Shown here one piece after another: positions 5,181 to 7,249 of a stretch of 7,249 nt of DNA. The notes below the pieces were generated by a model, which had not been told where the DNA came from, did not search any database, and was given only the letters and a program-made list of their open reading frames with translations. The number at the start of each line of letters is the position of its first letter. Position 1 is the first letter of the stretch. This stretch comes from Lachnospiraceae bacterium UBA1267 (lineage in GTDB: Bacteria; Bacillota; Clostridia; Lachnospirales; Lachnospiraceae): positions 773 through 8,021 of the forward strand of contig DBVJ01000130.1 of NCBI GenBank assembly GCA_002308115.1, written 5' to 3'. Made by a program: the position numbers and the translations under genes.

Positions 5181-7100
5181 TTACGGTTCCACCGGCTGCT
5201 CTGTGACGGGCGGATCGGTCGGCGTATCCGTGGGCGCATCGGTCGGCGTGTCTGTCGGCGGATCTGTGGGCGGGGCTGTAGGCGGATCGGTGGGCGGATC
5301 AGTCGGCGGTGCCGTGGGCGGATCGGTCGGGGCCGTCGTTTCCGAACCCGGCGTGGACTCGTCATCCGGCGCGGTCGTTTCTTCGTCGGTCTCGGATTCG
5401 GTCTCGGTCGGGAAGTCCGTACCGGTCTCGCCGTACATCACGCGGCCCTGCACCTGATTGTCCCTTGCAGTCCAGGTTCCGGGGAAGAGCGCACGCATTT
5501 CACGGTTGAACGCGGCCATCTTGCCGTCCTTGATGAGCTGCGGCGCGGCACCGACGTCCGTCTGTTCGGAATCGATGAAGGACATGTTCGAGATCAGATA
5601 GTTGCGGGTTCTGTCCATGGTCGGCTTCAGGATCCAGCGGACGTCAGGTGCGACCTGCACCTTGGGCGCATAACCCTTGTAGCGGTCGTGATTCAGCTGC
5701 GTACGGGTCTGGACACCGTTGTCGATCACGATCTTGTAGCTGACGGACTCCAGAATGGGCTCCATGAAGATCGTTTCCGGGAAAATGATCTTCTCGTTCG
5801 CGTCGACCCATCCCATCGGAAGGCTGTTGTTGACGACATTTTCCACGCCCGGAGACTGCAGATTGAGAATGTTGGTCTCAAAGCGGACCGAGTGCGAAGG
5901 TCCATGCTCCTCACGGCCGATGACGTTGACCGTCACCGTGCAGTTCGCCGTGTTCACGGAGGCATCCAGGAAGATGTAATCAGAGGTCGTGTTCTGGGCA
6001 ATGAAGTCCGAACCGCCTTGCGCGTACACCATGGCGTCCATGGAAGCGTCCACGTAAGAAACAACGTAGGAGTGATTTCTTCTGAGCAGGATACCGAGCT
6101 CCGCGCGAAGCAGCGCGTTGTAAAGCGTGGTCGTGGTCTGGCAGATGCCGCCGCCGATCTCTTCCGTATGACCATCGTTGAACGTGCCGGCCGGGGCATA
6201 ACCGCCTGCCAGCGTCACCGGCGCGTACATAGCCAGCGCGGAGATCTGCTGGCCGGGAGAGAACATGTTGCCGCTGATCCCCTGGGTGGAGCGGATCAGG
6301 TTCTGCTGACGGTTATGGTCGACCGTGTCGATCGGCTTGTTGTATGAGGTGGTAAAGGAACCGATGACGACGTAGCTTCTGGCGCGTTCCACGGTCATCT
6401 GCGGTTCGACCGTCGTATACTGTGTGGCCAGTTCATAGACATCGTCTGAAAGACTGCCGCTCTTCAGCGTATTGATGAAGCTGTCCAGCCCTTCCGTGAA
6501 ATCATAGGTGTGGCCGTTCTGTCCGGGGACAATGTTGAGGCCGCCCTGACGGACCGTCACGATGGTCTCGACAGGTTCCTGGTTCCAGGAAGAGAGCGCG
6601 TCGGTGATGGCGGCTCGGATGCTGTCCGGATCGAAGACCAGGCCGGGAGAGATGACGATAGGATCTTTCTCGCGGTCTTTGGCCATCTTGTAGCGCTCCA
6701 GCACGGTGCCGGAAAGGATGCAGGAACGCAGGGTCTCGGTGGCATTGGTTTCTTCCAGATGAATGCCGAGATCCTGGAACGTGGCGGTCCATTCTTTGTC
6801 CGCGTCCGCGCTTATGGCATGAAGTCTCTTGGTCAGGACGGTGGACGTGGCGCGGTTGATCTTTGCCACGGCTTCTTCGACCGTAAGACCTGAGAGAGAC
6901 TCGCCGAAAGCAAAGACGTTGGAAACCAGAGTTCCAGTCTTGATGTTGAGCTCATCCTGTACAGGATTTCCGGTGTCCAGCGTGGCCATGACGGTATGAT
7001 TTCCGACGCCTGCCGTAACGGAAAGGGCCAGAATGACCACCGCCGTCGCCAGCGCGGTCAGCACGGGAAACTTGAAAAAGTTGTTACGTTTCTGTTTCAT
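5181..7100 (-). CDS. VanW-family cell-surface protein with peptidoglycan-binding-like region and Thr/Pro tail
   Basis: The product is 639 residues. ATG at 7100 follows GGAGG at 7112-7108 with 7-base spacing. A basic N-terminus (MKQKRNNFFK) precedes one hydrophobic helix (about 11-33), acting as a signal anchor or uncleaved signal peptide, so the rest is outside the membrane. Residues about 60-220 resemble the PG_binding_4/YoaR-like region that often precedes VanW domains (ATFQDLGIHLEE, then LNIVPGQNGHTYDF). The VanW domain lies at about 245-380: FTTSYN (249-254), MFSPGQQIS (279-287), EEIGGGICQTTTTLYNALL (313-331) with its conserved GGGICQ and Cys320, RRNHSYVVSYV (340-350), and DAMVYAQGGSDFIAQNTT (355-372). 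Residues 380-560 are an extra beta-rich segment. The tail (563-639) is acidic and Thr-rich, then ten P-T-[DA]-x units, with no LPXTG sorting signal. VanW proteins are linked to vancomycin-resistance clusters, but the biochemical role of this family is not settled; I infer a cell-wall role, not glycopeptide resistance. Confidence 0.9.
   Translation of the reverse strand: MKQKRNNFFKFPVLTALATAVVILALSVTAGVGNHTVMATLDTGNPVQDELNIKTGTLVSNVFAFGESLSGLTVEEAVAKINRATSTVLTKRLHAISADADKEWTATFQDLGIHLEETNATETLRSCILSGTVLERYKMAKDREKDPIVISPGLVFDPDSIRAAITDALSSWNQEPVETIVTVRQGGLNIVPGQNGHTYDFTEGLDSFINTLKSGSLSDDVYELATQYTTVEPQMTVERARSYVVIGSFTTSYNKPIDTVDHNRQQNLIRSTQGISGNMFSPGQQISALAMYAPVTLAGGYAPAGTFNDGHTEEIGGGICQTTTTLYNALLRAELGILLRRNHSYVVSYVDASMDAMVYAQGGSDFIAQNTTSDYIFLDASVNTANCTVTVNVIGREEHGPSHSVRFETNILNLQSPGVENVVNNSLPMGWVDANEKIIFPETIFMEPILESVSYKIVIDNGVQTRTQLNHDRYKGYAPKVQVAPDVRWILKPTMDRTRNYLISNMSFIDSEQTDVGAAPQLIKDGKMAAFNREMRALFPGTWTARDNQVQGRVMYGETGTDFPTETESETDEETTAPDDESTPGSETTAPTDPPTAPPTDPPTDPPTAPPTDPPTDTPTDAPTDTPTDPPVTEQPVEP
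5211..5330. repeat. 12-bp tandem repeat, ten units, coding the VanW protein tail
   Basis: The 120 bases contain ten 12-bp units; the first and last are identical (CGGATCGGTCGG on the + strand) and the others differ at a few positions. Each unit encodes one tetrapeptide, P-T-D/A-P/T/A, in the VanW protein (residues 591-630). Because 12 is a multiple of three, gain or loss of units by slippage would lengthen or shorten the tail without breaking the frame. Confidence 0.9.
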
Positions 7101-7249
7101 TTATGATCCTCCGTTTCTCCGGGATCAGCGAGGGGCTCCGCTTCGGGAGCGTCCTCGTCTTCTTCAACCAGTTCGTCAAACTCGACGGCGTCCAGAAATT
7201 CGTCAAAGGCGTCGCGGGCCAGTTCAAATTCCTGATCGTCTTCAATATT
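7097..7249 (-). CDS. Acidic C-terminus of an unidentified protein (cut by the window edge)
   Basis: On the - strand the frame is open from the window edge to TGA at 7099-7097 and gives the last 50 residues of a protein whose start lies beyond the window. The stop overlaps the VanW start as ATGA, so both genes are very likely in one operon with coupled translation. The fragment is extremely acidic: 23 of 50 residues are Asp or Glu, against one Arg and one Lys. A helix-like acidic and hydrophobic part (RDAFDEFLDAVEFDELVEED) is followed by a Pro/Ala/Glu-rich tail. I do not recognise the family. That it is a real gene rests on the four-base overlap, the strong VanW ribosome binding site inside its last codons, and an open frame throughout. 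Confidence 0.65.
   Translation of the reverse strand, partial: NIEDDQEFELARDAFDEFLDAVEFDELVEEDEDAPEAEPLADPGETEDHK
7108..7112 (-). promoter_or_regulatory. Ribosome binding site of the VanW gene
   Basis: GGAGG on the - strand lies 7 bases before the ATG at 7100-7098. It sits inside the last codons of the preceding acidic gene, as expected for a coupled pair. Confidence 0.85.

Noticed and set aside
5164..5457. Open + strand frame coding a Gly-Val-Ser-Val repeat protein
   Set aside because: It is the antisense shadow of the 12-bp repeat that encodes the VanW tail; a repeat with a period divisible by three stays open in several frames. It has no convincing ribosome binding site and ends in unrelated sequence.
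5688..6347. Long + strand open frame of 219 codons opposite the VanW gene
   Set aside because: It is antisense to the VanW domain itself, is rich in Arg/Val/Asp as expected of a shadow frame, and has no domain or ribosome binding site support.
5181..7100. VanW gene as evidence of a vancomycin-resistance cluster
   Set aside because: No vanH, vanA/B-type ligase, vanX, vanY or vanRS gene is visible, and VanW-domain proteins are common in Clostridia without resistance.

Overview
The window looks like chromosome of a moderately GC-rich Firmicute, most likely a gut- or rumen-type member of the Clostridia (Lachnospiraceae/Oscillospiraceae-like). This is inferred from AGGAGG-type ribosome binding sites, an ECF-transporter S-component-like protein, a MATE pump of the type common in this group, and a VanW-family protein with a Thr/Pro/Asp tail. 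No rRNA gene would settle the taxonomy. I see no tRNA or rRNA gene, CRISPR array, insertion sequence or phage gene.

Layout: two gene blocks converge on a bidirectional terminator at about 3591-3628. On the + strand (1-3568) are the C-terminal 100 residues of an integral membrane protein resembling an ECF transporter S component, then two glycosyltransferase genes. The first (342-2039, GTG start) carries two complete GT2 domains. The second (2036-3568) overlaps it by ATGA, has one intact GT2 domain of the rhamnan/cell-wall polysaccharide type, and ends in what looks like a decayed second GT2 domain. The pair probably adds sugars to a surface polysaccharide or glycoprotein.

On the - strand, read right to left, are the acidic C-terminus of an unidentified gene (7249-7097), a VanW-family protein (7100-5181) coupled to it by an ATGA overlap, a terminator (5161-5134), a well-formed sigma-A-type promoter (-35 at 5129-5124, -10 at 5106-5101), and a MATE-family efflux protein (5060-3642). 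The MATE gene is therefore probably its own transcription unit, while VanW belongs to an operon that begins outside the window.

Most of the window is ordinary cell-envelope gene content. The points most worth a second look are the apparently dead second GT domain in the 510-residue glycosyltransferase, the perfect 12-bp-period repeat encoding the tail of the VanW protein, and the very acidic unidentified protein translationally coupled to VanW. I do not see convincing evidence of a new multi-gene system.
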